A DNA stretch of 64,000 nucleotides from Siphonodentalium dalli. Its lineage: Eukaryota; Mollusca; Scaphopoda; Gadilida; Siphonodentaliidae. Of the stretch, positions 41,001 through 55,082 are shown piece after piece. Location of the stretch: positions 167,952,394 through 168,016,393 of the forward strand of contig CP136069.1 in NCBI GenBank assembly GCA_032622095.1. Direction: 5' to 3'. Made by a program: the position numbers and the translations under genes. Every line of letters starts with the position of its first letter. Positions within the stretch are counted from its first letter, which is position 1. The notes beneath the pieces were generated by a model. That model made no database searches, was not told where the DNA came from, and saw only the letters and a program-made list of their open reading frames with translations.

Positions 41001-44000
41001 TAATAATAATATTGGAAAAAAATAATAAATTGAATAACAATATACTTCCATATTAAAATATGGAAGTATAATAAGGGAATCGCGTGAAATTGATTGGTAT
41101 GTCGATATTATGGTTTATTGACATTTCTGTGTTCAGTTTGAACGTTCTGGTGTGACCTCCACCCATGCCTCGAAATTTGGTGACGTGGATAGAAAAGTCG
41201 CCATATCTCGGCCAATTTTTGAGATATCTTGCTAATTTTTGCGTCATTGTGTTCGTATTTGATGCCCCTATAATATTTACCAGGGTTTTGGTGAGGTATT
41301 GTGCCGATATTTTATAATGTAGGCCAATATGTATGTTGTTCTATTCATACTTTTCGAATATCTCTCGCCTCTATCGACATAATACGGCAAGTAGGTAATC
41401 GTTTAGAAGTACTAGAAATTCCCCATCGAATGACACCAAACACGTGACGATTGGTTGAAGGAATTTAAATTCATAGTGCATTTTCTGTAAACTTGAAAAA
41501 AAGGAAGTGGCCACAATTTCTACATTTCTCAACCGATTCATAAAATTCACCCATAATGACACTCAGTACATCTTATAGATACTTCACAACAATTTTGGTT
41601 CAAATCAGCGACCAAAAACAATTGACAAATTTTGACCCCCTCCCTAGTGCGGACAAATTTCATTGGACCTTGGTCAAAATTTCACCATTTCATCTTCTCT
41701 CTATAGATAAGACGCTCACATAAACCAAATCCAGTTTATATGCGTCGTCTAGGAGGAGATAGAGTCAAAAGCACTTTCTCCTCAATTGATGTATGAATAC
41801 AATGTTCGATGGTCTGTAACTTGGACATTTCTCAACCGATTTACAAAATTCTTTCAGGAGGATCATTGGTACGTCCTATAGATACACGACAGTAAAAATA
41901 GTTGAAATCATCGCAAAAAAAAAATTGCGAAAATTTTGCCCCCACCCAAACCCCAAAAATATAAGTCCGTCCCTGTTCAAAACTTTTTTTCGTATCAAGT
42001 TGCTAATGATTAACTGCATAGAAGATCTCAAATCTGGATACCTTGCATGCCATAGCCAGACACAGGATATGAAATAAATCGAGTTTTGCGAACCATGGGC
42101 GACAACTCTGTGGCGAAAGCGCGGACATAAATTGTAATGCATTCACCCAATAGGGCATAATGAGGTGCACATATGGTCCATATTTGGAGTCTCTGCTGCT
42201 CATACTTTTCGAGATACAGCATCCCTATTTTTTCACAAAAGGGGAGATAACTCTGTAAATCAAGGGCGGACAATATCCTATATAGTCTATTGACCTAGAA
42301 TTAGTATAGGTCTATATACGTACGAAATTACAGATCTCTATATATTGTACTTCCAGAGATATAAGAGTTACAAAATTGCTAAGAATAATAATAATAATAA
42401 TAATATTGGAAAAAAATAATAAATTGAATAACAATATACTTCCATATTAAAATATGGAAGTATAATAAGGGAATCGCGTGAAATTGATTGGTATGTCGAT
42501 ATTATGGTTTATTGACATTTCTGTGTTCAGTTTGAACGTTCTGGTGTGACCTCCACCCATGCCTCGAAATTTGGTGACGTGGATAGAAAAGTCGCCATAT
42601 CTCGGCCAATTTTTGAGATATCTTGCTAATTTTTGCGTCATTGTGTTCGTATTTGATGCCCCTATAATATTTACCAGGGTTTTGGTGAGGTATTGTGCCG
42701 ATATTTTATAATGTAGGCCAATATGTATGTTGTTCTATTCATACTTTTCGAATATCTCTCGCCTCTATCGACATAATACGGCAAGTAGGTAATCGTTTAG
42801 AAGTACTAGAAATTCCCCATCGAATGACACCAAACACGTGACGATTGGTTGAAGGAATTTAAATTCATAGTGCATTTTCTGTAAACTTGAAAAAAAGGAA
42901 GTGGCCACAATTTCTACATTTCTCAACCGATTCATAAAATTCACCCATAATGACACTCAGTACATCTTATAGATACTTCACAACAATTTTGGTTCAAATC
43001 AGCGACCAAAAACAATTGACAAATTTTGACCCCCTCCCTAGTGCGGACAAATTTCATTGGACCTTGGTCAAAATTTCACCATTTCATCTTCTCTCTATAG
43101 ATAAGACGCTCACATAAACCAAATCCAGTTTATATGCGTCGTCTAGGAGGAGATAGAGTCAAAAGCACTTTCTCCTCAATTGATGTATGAATACAATGTT
43201 CGATGGTCTGTAACTTGGACATTTCTCAACCGATTTACAAAATTCTTTCAGGAGGATCATTGGTACGTCCTATAGATACACGACAGTAAAAATAGTTGAA
43301 ATCATCGCAAAAAAAAAATTGCGAAAATTTTGCCCCCACCCAAACCCCAAAAATATAAGTCCGTCCCTGTTCAAAACTTTTTTTCGTATCAAGTTGCTAA
43401 TGATTAACTGCATAGAAGATCTCAAATCTGGATACCTTGCATGCCATAGCCAGACACAGGATATGAAATAAATCGAGTTTTGCGAACCATGGGCGACAAC
43501 TCTGTGGCGAAAGCGCGGACATAAATTGTAATGCATTCACCCAATAGGGCATAATGAGGTGCACATATGGTCCATATTTGGAGTCTCTGCTGCTCATACT
43601 TTTCGAGATACAGCATCCCTATTTTTTCACAAAAGGGGAGATAACTCTGTAAATCAAGGGCGGACAATATCCTATATAGTCTATTGACCTAGAATTAGTA
43701 TAGGTCTATATACGTACGAAATTACAGATCTCTATATATTGTACTTCCAGAGATATAAGAGTTACAAAATTGCTAAGAATAATAATAATAATAATAATAT
43801 TGGAAAAAAATAATAAATTGAATAACAATATACTTCCATATTAAAATATGGAAGTATAATAAGGGAATCGCGTGAAATTGATTGGTATGTCGATATTATG
43901 GTTTATTGACATTTCTGTGTTCAGTTTGAACGTTCTGGTGTGACCTCCACCCATGCCTCGAAATTTGGTGACGTGGATAGAAAAGTCGCCATATCTCGGC

Positions 44001-46645
44001 CAATTTTTGAGATATCTTGCTAATTTTTGCGTCATTGTGTTCGTATTTGATGCCCCTATAATATTTACCAGGGTTTTGGTGAGGTATTGTGCCGATATTT
44101 TATAATGTAGGCCAATATGTATGTTGTTCTATTCATACTTTTCGAATATCTCTCGCCTCTATCGACATAATACGGCAAGTAGGTAATCGTTTAGAAGTAC
44201 TAGAAATTCCCCATCGAATGACACCAAACACGTGACGATTGGTTGAAGGAATTTAAATTCATAGTGCATTTTCTGTAAACTTGAAAAAAAGGAAGTGGCC
44301 ACAATTTCTACATTTCTCAACCGATTCATAAAATTCACCCATAATGACACTCAGTACATCTTATAGATACTTCACAACAATTTTGGTTCAAATCAGCGAC
44401 CAAAAACAATTGACAAATTTTGACCCCCTCCCTAGTGCGGACAAATTTCATTGGACCTTGGTCAAAATTTCACCATTTCATCTTCTCTCTATAGATAAGA
44501 CGCTCACATAAACCAAATCCAGTTTATATGCGTCGTCTAGGAGGAGATAGAGTCAAAAGCACTTTCTCCTCAATTGATGTATGAATACAATGTTCGATGG
44601 TCTGTAACTTGGACATTTCTCAACCGATTTACAAAATTCTTTCAGGAGGATCATTGGTACGTCCTATAGATACACGACAGTAAAAATAGTTGAAATCATC
44701 GCAAAAAAAAAATTGCGAAAATTTTGCCCCCACCCAAACCCCAAAAATATAAGTCCGTCCCTGTTCAAAACTTTTTTTCGTATCAAGTTGCTAATGATTA
44801 ACTGCATAGAAGATCTCAAATCTGGATACCTTGCATGCCATAGCCAGACACAGGATATGAAATAAATCGAGTTTTGCGAACCATGGGCGACAACTCTGTG
44901 GCGAAAGCGCGGACATAAATTGTAATGCATTCACCCAATAGGGCATAATGAGGTGCACATATGGTCCATATTTGGAGTCTCTGCTGCTCATACTTTTCGA
45001 GATACAGCATCCCTATTTTTTCACAAAAGGGGAGATAACTCTGTAAATCAAGGGCGGACAATATCCTATATAGTCTATTGACCTAGAATTAGTATAGGTC
45101 TATATACGTACGAAATTACAGATCTCTATATATTGTACTTCCAGAGATATAAGAGTTACAAAATTGCTAAGAATAATAATAATAATAATAATATTGGAAA
45201 AAAATAATAAATTGAATAACAATATACTTCCATATTAAAATATGGAAGTATAATAAGGGAATCGCGTGAAATTGATTGGTATGTCGATATTATGGTTTAT
45301 TGACATTTCTGTGTTCAGTTTGAACGTTCTGGTGTGACCTCCACCCATGCCTCGAAATTTGGTGACGTGGATAGAAAAGTCGCCATATCTCGGCCAATTT
45401 TTGAGATATCTTGCTAATTTTTGCGTCATTGTGTTCGTATTTGATGCCCCTATAATATTTACCAGGGTTTTGGTGAGGTATTGTGCCGATATTTTATAAT
45501 GTAGGCCAATATGTATGTTGTTCTATTCATACTTTTCGAATATCTCTCGCCTCTATCGACATAATACGGCAAGTAGGTAATCGTTTAGAAGTACTAGAAA
45601 TTCCCCATCGAATGACACCAAACACGTGACGATTGGTTGAAGGAATTTAAATTCATAGTGCATTTTCTGTAAACTTGAAAAAAAGGAAGTGGCCACAATT
45701 TCTACATTTCTCAACCGATTCATAAAATTCACCCATAATGACACTCAGTACATCTTATAGATACTTCACAACAATTTTGGTTCAAATCAGCGACCAAAAA
45801 CAATTGACAAATTTTGACCCCCTCCCTAGTGCGGACAAATTTCATTGGACCTTGGTCAAAATTTCACCATTTCATCTTCTCTCTATAGATAAGACGCTCA
45901 CATAAACCAAATCCAGTTTATATGCGTCGTCTAGGAGGAGATAGAGTCAAAAGCACTTTCTCCTCAATTGATGTATGAATACAATGTTCGATGGTCTGTA
46001 ACTTGGACATTTCTCAACCGATTTACAAAATTCTTTCAGGAGGATCATTGGTACGTCCTATAGATACACGACAGTAAAAATAGTTGAAATCATCGCAAAA
46101 AAAAAATTGCGAAAATTTTGCCCCCACCCAAACCCCAAAAATATAAGTCCGTCCCTGTTCAAAACTTTTTTTCGTATCAAGTTGCTAATGATTAACTGCA
46201 TAGAAGATCTCAAATCTGGATACCTTGCATGCCATAGCCAGACACAGGATATGAAATAAATCGAGTTTTGCGAACCATGGGCGACAACTCTGTGGCGAAA
46301 GCGCGGACATAAATTGTAATGCATTCACCCAATAGGGCATAATGAGGTGCACATATGGTCCATATTTGGAGTCTCTGCTGCTCATACTTTTCGAGATACA
46401 GCATCCCTATTTTTTCACAAAAGGGGAGATAACTCTGTAAATCAAGGGCGGACAATATCCTATATAGTCTATTGACCTAGAATTAGTATAGGTCTATATA
46501 CGTACGAAATTACAGATCTCTATATATTGTACTTCCAGAGATATAAGAGTTACAAAATTGCTAAGAATAATAATAATAATAATAATATTGGAAAAAAATA
46601 ATAAATTGAATAACAATATACTTCCATATTAAAATATGGAAGTAT
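32042..46645 (-). repeat. C-type satellite array (about 10.5 monomers of 1394 bp)
   Basis: The array begins abruptly inside a monomer at AATGTTCGATGG (about 32042) and runs with an exact 1394-bp period (32883, 34277, 35671 and on to 45429) to the palindrome at 46645. It is 9 bp shorter than B solely because it has (AAT)7. Private C bases are TCGCGTGA, GAAATTACAG and ATTCACCCATAAT. It shares GATGCCCC, GACACCAA, GAGATACAG and AATAATAAATTG with A, and TCCTATATAG, CACCCATGCC, TATTGTGCC, TTTTGGTTC and GAAGATCTC with B, so it is mosaic or intermediate. Copies look identical by eye. A 63-codon minus-strand ORF beginning MSLWVNF appears only here because of the private T-to-C change. Confidence 0.92.
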
Positions 46646-46663
46646 AATAATAATAATAATAAT
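46618..46663 (-). other. Element 1 5' terminus and right target flank
   Basis: Palindrome at 46618-46645 (arms ATACTTCCATATT / AATATGGAAGTAT) ending the last C monomer, then (AAT)6 at 46646-46663 and B-type ATTGGAAAAAAATAAAAAATT. The arm matches the left inner repeat of the same element (ATACTTCCATAT), in contrast to element 2, where both ends read ATGT. Confidence 0.75.
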
Positions 46664-48035
46664 ATTGGAAAAAAATAAAAAATTGAATAACAATATACTT
46701 CCATATTAAAATATGGAAGTATAATAAGGGAATCGCGCGAAATTGATTGGTATGTCGATATTATGGTTTATTGACATTTCTGTGTTCAGTTTGAACGTTC
46801 TGGTGTGACCTCCACCCATGCCTCGAAATTTGGTGACGTCGATAGAAAAGTCGCCATATCTCGGCCAATTTTTGAGATATCTTGCTAATTTTTGCGTCAT
46901 TGTGTTCGTATTTGATGTCCCTATAATATTTACCAGGGTTTTGGTGAGGTATTGTGCCGATATTTTATAATGTAGGCCAATATGTATGTTGTTCTGTTCA
47001 TACTTTTCGAATATCTCTCGCCTCTATCGACATAATACGGCAAGTAGGTAATCGTTTAGAAGTACTAGAAATTCCCCATCGAATGACATCAAACACGTGA
47101 CGATTGGTTGAAGGAATTTAAATTCATAGTGCATTTTCTGTAAACTTGAAAAAAAGGAAGTGGCCACAATTTCTACATTTCTCAACCGATTCATAAAATT
47201 CACTCATAATGACACTCAGTACATCTTATAGATACTTCACAACAATTTTGGTTCAAATCAGCGACCAAAAACAATTGACAAATTTTGACCCCCTCCCTAG
47301 TGCGGACAAATTTCATTGGACCTTGGTCAAAATTTCACCATTTCATCTTCTCTCTATAGATAAGACGCTCACATAAACCAAATCCAGTTTATATGCGTCG
47401 TCTAGGAGGAGATAGAGTCAAAAGCACTTTCTCCTCAATTGATGTATGAATACAATGTTCGATGGTCTGTAACTTGGACATTTCTCAACCGATTTACAAA
47501 ATTCTTTCAGGAGGATCATTGGTACGTCCTATAGATACACGACAGTAAAAATAGTTGAAATCATCGCAAAAAAAAAATTGCGAAAATTTTGCCCCCACCC
47601 AAACCCCAAAAATATAAGTCCGTCCCTGTTCAAAACTTTTTTTCGTATCAAGTTGCTAATGATTAACTGCATAGAAGATCTCAAATCTGGATACCTTGCA
47701 TGCCATAGCCAGACACAGGATATGAAATAAATCGAGTTTTGCGAACCATGGGCGACAACTCTGTGGCGAAAGCGCGGACATAAATTGTAATGCATTCATC
47801 CAATAGGGCATAATGAGGTGTACATATGGTCCATATTTGGAGTCTCTGCTGCTCATACTTTTCGAGATCTAGCATCCCCATTTTTTCACAAAAGGGGAGA
47901 TAACTCTGTAAATCAAGGGCGGACAATATCCTATATAGTCTATTGACCTAGAATTAGTATAGGTCTATATACGTACGAAATTCCAGATCTCTATATATTG
48001 TACTTCCAGAGATATAAGAGTTACAAATTTGCTAA

Positions 48036-48067
<32 letters not shown>

Positions 48068-49438
48068 TTGGAAAAAAATAAAAAATTGAATAACAATATA
48101 CTTCCATATTAAAATATGGAAGTATAATAAGGGAATCGCGCGAAATTGATTGGTATGTCGATATTATGGTTTATTGACATTTCTGTGTTCAGTTTGAACG
48201 TTCTGGTGTGACCTCCACCCATGCCTCGAAATTTGGTGACGTGGATAGAAAAGTCGCCATATCTCGGCCAATTTTTGAGATATCTTGCTAATTTTTGCGT
48301 CATTGTGTTCGTATTTGATGTCCCTATAATATTTACCAGGGTTTTGGTGAGGTATTGTGCCGATATTTTATAATGTAGGCCAATATGTATGTTGTTCTGT
48401 TCATACTTTTCGAATATCTCTCGCCTCTATCGACATAATACGGCAAGTAGGTAATCGTTTAGAAGTACTAGAAATTCCCCATCGAATGACATCAAACACG
48501 TGACGATTGGTTGAAGGAATTTAAATTCATAGTGCATTTTCTGTAAACTTGAAAAAAAGGAAGTGGCCACAATTTCTACATTTCTCAACCGATTCATAAA
48601 ATTCACTCATAATGACACTCAGTACATCTTATAGATACTTCACAACAATTTTGGTTCAAATCAGCGACCAAAAACAATTGACAAATTTTGACCCCCTCCC
48701 TAGTGCGGACAAATTTCATTGGACCTTGGTCAAAATTTCACCATTTCATCTTCTCTCTATAGATAAGACGCTCACATAAACCAAATCCAGTTTATATGCG
48801 TCGTCTAGGAGGAGATAGAGTCAAAAGCACTTTCTCCTCAATTGATGTATGAATACAATGTTCGATGGTCTGTAACTTGGACATTTCTCAACCGATTTAC
48901 AAAATTCTTTCAGGAGGATCATTGGTACGTCCTATAGATACACGACAGTAAAAATAGTTGAAATCATCGCAAAAAAAAAATTGCGAAAATTTTGCCCCCA
49001 CCCAAACCCCAAAAATATAAGTCCGTCCCTGTTCAAAACTTTTTTTCGTATCAAGTTGCTAATGATTAACTGCATAGAAGATCTCAAATCTGGATACCTT
49101 GCATGCCATAGCCAGACACAGGATATGAAATAAATCGAGTTTTGCGAACCATGGGCGACAACTCTGTGGCGAAAGCGCGGACATAAATTGTAATGCATTC
49201 ATCCAATAGGGCATAATGAGGTGTACATATGGTCCATATTTGGAGTCTCTGCTGCTCATACTTTTCGAGATCTAGCATCCCCATTTTTTCACAAAAGGGG
49301 AGATAACTCTGTAAATCAAGGGCGGACAATATCCTATATAGTCTATTGACCTAGAATTAGTATAGGTCTATATACGTACGAAATTCCAGATCTCTATATA
49401 TTGTACTTCCAGAGATATAAGAGTTACAAATTTGCTAA

Positions 49439-49470
<32 letters not shown>

Positions 49471-50841
49471 TTGGAAAAAAATAAAAAATTGAATAACAAT
49501 ATACTTCCATATTAAAATATGGAAGTATAATAAGGGAATCGCGCGAAATTGATTGGTATGTCGATATTATGGTTTATTGACATTTCTGTGTTCAGTTTGA
49601 ACGTTCTGGTGTGACCTCCACCCATGCCTCGAAATTTGGTGACGTGGATAGAAAAGTCGCCATATCTCGGCCAATTTTTGAGATATCTTGCTAATTTTTG
49701 CGTCATTGTGTTCGTATTTGATGTCCCTATAATATTTACCAGGGTTTTGGTGAGGTATTGTGCCGATATTTTATAATGTAGGCCAATATGTATGTTGTTC
49801 TGTTCATACTTTTCGAATATCTCTCGCCTCTATCGACATAATACGGCAAGTAGGTAATCGTTTAGAAGTACTAGAAATTCCCCATCGAATGACATCAAAC
49901 ACGTGACGATTGGTTGAAGGAATTTAAATTCATAGTGCATTTTCTGTAAACTTGAAAAAAAGGAAGTGGCCACAATTTCTACATTTCTCAACCGATTCAT
50001 AAAATTCACTCATAATGACACTCAGTACATCTTATAGATACTTCACAACAATTTTGGTTCAAATCAGCGACCAAAAACAATTGACAAATTTTGACCCCCT
50101 CCCTAGTGCGGACAAATTTCATTGGACCTTGGTCAAAATTTCACCATTTCATCTTCTCTCTATAGATAAGACGCTCACATAAACCAAATCCAGTTTATAT
50201 GCGTCGTCTAGGAGGAGATAGAGTCAAAAGCACTTTCTCCTCAATTGATGTATGAATACAATGTTCGATGGTCTGTAACTTGGACATTTCTCAACCGATT
50301 TACAAAATTCTTTCAGGAGGATCATTGGTACGTCCTATAGATACACGACAGTAAAAATAGTTGAAATCATCGCAAAAAAAAAATTGCGAAAATTTTGCCC
50401 CCACCCAAACCCCAAAAATATAAGTCCGTCCCTGTTCAAAACTTTTTTTCGTATCAAGTTGCTAATGATTAACTGCATAGAAGATCTCAAATCTGGATAC
50501 CTTGCATGCCATAGCCAGACACAGGATATGAAATAAATCGAGTTTTGCGAACCATGGGCGACAACTCTGTGGCGAAAGCGCGGACATAAATTGTAATGCA
50601 TTCATCCAATAGGGCATAATGAGGTGTACATATGGTCCATATTTGGAGTCTCTGCTGCTCATACTTTTCGAGATCTAGCATCCCCATTTTTTCACAAAAG
50701 GGGAGATAACTCTGTAAATCAAGGGCGGACAATATCCTATATAGTCTATTGACCTAGAATTAGTATAGGTCTATATACGTACGAAATTCCAGATCTCTAT
50801 ATATTGTACTTCCAGAGATATAAGAGTTACAAATTTGCTAA

Positions 50842-50873
<32 letters not shown>

Positions 50874-52244
50874 TTGGAAAAAAATAAAAAATTGAATAAC
50901 AATATACTTCCATATTAAAATATGGAAGTATAATAAGGGAATCGCGCGAAATTGATTGGTATGTCGATATTATGGTTTATTGACATTTCTGTGTTCAGTT
51001 TGAACGTTCTGGTGTGACCTCCACCCATGCCTCGAAATTTGGTGACGTGGATAGAAAAGTCGCCATATCTCGGCCAATTTTTGAGATATCTTGCTAATTT
51101 TTGCGTCATTGTGTTCGTATTTGATGTCCCTATAATATTTACCAGGGTTTTGGTGAGGTATTGTGCCGATATTTTATAATGTAGGCCAATATGTATGTTG
51201 TTCTGTTCATACTTTTCGAATATCTCTCGCCTCTATCGACATAATACGGCAAGTAGGTAATCGTTTAGAAGTACTAGAAATTCCCCATCGAATGACATCA
51301 AACACGTGACGATTGGTTGAAGGAATTTAAATTCATAGTGCATTTTCTGTAAACTTGAAAAAAAGGAAGTGGCCACAATTTCTACATTTCTCAACCGATT
51401 CATAAAATTCACTCATAATGACACTCAGTACATCTTATAGATACTTCACAACAATTTTGGTTCAAATCAGCGACCAAAAACAATTGACAAATTTTGACCC
51501 CCTCCCTAGTGCGGACAAATTTCATTGGACCTTGGTCAAAATTTCACCATTTCATCTTCTCTCTATAGATAAGACGCTCACATAAACCAAATCCAGTTTA
51601 TATGCGTCGTCTAGGAGGAGATAGAGTCAAAAGCACTTTCTCCTCAATTGATGTATGAATACAATGTTCGATGGTCTGTAACTTGGACATTTCTCAACCG
51701 ATTTACAAAATTCTTTCAGGAGGATCATTGGTACGTCCTATAGATACACGACAGTAAAAATAGTTGAAATCATCGCAAAAAAAAAATTGCGAAAATTTTG
51801 CCCCCACCCAAACCCCAAAAATATAAGTCCGTCCCTGTTCAAAACTTTTTTTCGTATCAAGTTGCTAATGATTAACTGCATAGAAGATCTCAAATCTGGA
51901 TACCTTGCATGCCATAGCCAGACACAGGATATGAAATAAATCGAGTTTTGCGAACCATGGGCGACAACTCTGTGGCGAAAGCGCGGACATAAATTGTAAT
52001 GCATTCATCCAATAGGGCATAATGAGGTGTACATATGGTCCATATTTGGAGTCTCTGCTGCTCATACTTTTCGAGATCTAGCATCCCCATTTTTTCACAA
52101 AAGGGGAGATAACTCTGTAAATCAAGGGCGGACAATATCCTATATAGTCTATTGACCTAGAATTAGTATAGGTCTATATACGTACGAAATTCCAGATCTC
52201 TATATATTGTACTTCCAGAGATATAAGAGTTACAAATTTGCTAA

Positions 52245-52276
<32 letters not shown>

Positions 52277-53647
52277 TTGGAAAAAAATAAAAAATTGAAT
52301 AACAATATACTTCCATATTAAAATATGGAAGTATAATAAGGGAATCGCGCGAAATTGATTGGTATGTCGATATTATGGTTTATTGACATTTCTGTGTTCA
52401 GTTTGAACGTTCTGGTGTGACCTCCACCCATGCCTCGAAATTTGGTGACGTGGATAGAAAAGTCGCCATATCTCGGCCAATTTTTGAGATATCTTGCTAA
52501 TTTTTGCGTCATTGTGTTCGTATTTGATGTCCCTATAATATTTACCAGGGTTTTGGTGAGGTATTGTGCCGATATTTTATAATGTAGGCCAATATGTATG
52601 TTGTTCTGTTCATACTTTTCGAATATCTCTCGCCTCTATCGACATAATACGGCAAGTAGGTAATCGTTTAGAAGTACTAGAAATTCCCCATCGAATGACA
52701 TCAAACACGTGACGATTGGTTGAAGGAATTTAAATTCATAGTGCATTTTCTGTAAACTTGAAAAAAAGGAAGTGGCCACAATTTCTACATTTCTCAACCG
52801 ATTCATAAAATTCACTCATAATGACACTCAGTACATCTTATAGATACTTCACAACAATTTTGGTTCAAATCAGCGACCAAAAACAATTGACAAATTTTGA
52901 CCCCCTCCCTAGTGCGGACAAATTTCATTGGACCTTGGTCAAAATTTCACCATTTCATCTTCTCTCTATAGATAAGACGCTCACATAAACCAAATCCAGT
53001 TTATATGCGTCGTCTAGGAGGAGATAGAGTCGAAAGCACTTTCTCCTCAATTGATGTATGAATACAATGTTCGATGGTCTGTAACTTGGACATTTCTCAA
53101 CCGATTTACAAAATTCTTTCAGGAGGATCATTGGTACGTCCTATAGATACACGACAGTAAAAATAGTTGAAATCATCGCAAAAAAAAAATTGCGAAAATT
53201 TTGCCCCCACCCAAACCCCAAAAATATAAGTCCGTCCCTGTTCAAAACTTTTTTTCGTATCAAGTTGCTAATGATTAACTGCATAGAAGATCTCAAATCT
53301 GGATACCTTGCATGCCATAGCCAGACACAGGATATGAAATAAATCGAGTTTTGCGAACCATGGGCGACAACTCTGTGGCGAAAGCGCGGACATAAATTGT
53401 AATGCATTCATCCAATAGGGCATAATGAGGTGTACATATGGTCCATATTTGGAGTCTCTGCTGCTCATACTTTTCGAGATCTAGCATCCCCATTTTTTCA
53501 CAAAAGGGGAGATAACTCTGTAAATCAAGGGCGGACAATATCCTATATAGTCTATTGACCTAGAATTAGTATAGGTCTATATACGTACGAAATTCCAGAT
53601 CTCTATATATTGTACTTCCAGAGATATAAGAGTTACAAATTTGCTAA

Positions 53648-53679
<32 letters not shown>

Positions 53680-55050
53680 TTGGAAAAAAATAAAAAATTG
53701 AATAACAATATACTTCCATATTAAAATATGGAAGTATAATAAGGGAATCGCGCGAAATTGATTGGTATGTCGATATTATGGTTTATTGACATTTCTGTGT
53801 TCAGTTTGAACGTTCTGGTGTGACCTCCACCCATGCCTCGAAATTTGGTGACGTGGATAGAAAAGTCGCCATATCTCGGCCAATTTTTGAGATATCTTGC
53901 TAATTTTTGCGTCATTGTGTTCGTATTTGATGTCCCTATAATATTTACCAGGGTTTTGGTGAGGTATTGTGCCGATATTTTATAATGTAGGCCAATATGT
54001 ATGTTGTTCTGTTCATACTTTTCGAATATCTCTCGCCTCTATCGACATAATACGGCAAGTAGGTAATCGTTTAGAAGTACTAGAAATTCCCCATCGAATG
54101 ACATCAAACACGTGACGATTGGTTGAAGGAATTTAAATTCATAGTGCATTTTCTGTAAACTTGAAAAAAAGGAAGTGGCCACAATTTCTACATTTCTCAA
54201 CCGATTCATAAAATTCACTCATAATGACACTCAGTACATCTTATAGATACTTCACAACAATTTTGGTTCAAATCAGCGACCAAAAACAATTGACAAATTT
54301 TGACCCCCTCCCTAGTGCGGACAAATTTCATTGGACCTTGGTCAAAATTTCACCATTTCATCTTCTCTCTATAGATAAGACGCTCACATAAACCAAATCC
54401 AGTTTATATGCGTCGTCTAGGAGGAGATAGAGTCAAAAGCACTTTCTCCTCAATTGATGTATGAATACAATGTTCGATGGTCTGTAACTTGGACATTTCT
54501 CAACCGATTTACAAAATTCTTTCAGGAGGATCATTGGTACGTCCTATAGATACACGACAGTAAAAATAGTTGAAATCATCGCAAAAAAAAAATTGCGAAA
54601 ATTTTGCCCCCACCCAAACCCCAAAAATATAAGTCCGTCCCTGTTCAAAACTTTTTTTCGTATCAAGTTGCTAATGATTAACTGCATAGAAGATCTCAAA
54701 TCTGGATACCTTGCATGCCATAGCCAGACACAGGATATGAAATAAATCGAGTTTTGCGAACCATGGGCGACAACTCTGTGGCGAAAGCGCGGACATAAAT
54801 TGTAATGCATTCATCCAATAGGGCATAATGAGGTGTACATATGGTCCATATTTGGAGTCTCTGCTGCTCATACTTTTCGAGATCTAGCATCCCCATTTTT
54901 TCACAAAAGGGGAGATAACTCTGTAAATCAAGGGCGGACAATATCCTATATAGTCTATTGACCTAGAATTAGTATAGGTCTATATACGTACGAAATTCCA
55001 GATCTCTATATATTGTACTTCCAGAGATATAAGAGTTACAAATTTGCTAA

Positions 55051-55082
<32 letters not shown>

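Larger units (their letters stand above)
29783..46645 (-). mobile_element. Element 1: 16.9-kb Helentron-like element carrying the C satellite
   Basis: Insertion into the (AAT)n tract of a B monomer. Left flank is (AAT)4, right flank is (AAT)6, which together give the normal 10, and B-type sequence resumes exactly in phase. The left end is AACTAG (CTAG 29785-29788), a perfect 9-bp hairpin (29795-29817) and ATACTTCCATAT (29819-29830). The right end is the 28-bp palindrome (46618-46645). Read on the minus strand, the 5' end starts with ATACTTCCATAT, its inverted copy lies just before the 3' hairpin, and the 3' end is CTAG followed by T. That order is the asymmetric-inverted-repeat plan described for Helitron2/Helentron elements. 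Cargo is ~10.5 C-type monomers and 2.26 kb of non-satellite DNA. No Rep/helicase or endonuclease coding is present, so it would be non-autonomous. The exact end is ambiguous by a few bases because target and termini share A and T. Alternative: a TIR-type element, which would leave the CTAG and hairpin unexplained. Confidence 0.62.

Noticed and set aside
29783-46645. LTR retrotransposon
   Set aside because: There are no long terminal direct repeats, primer-binding site, polypurine tract or pol-like ORF; the ends are an inverted repeat and a hairpin.
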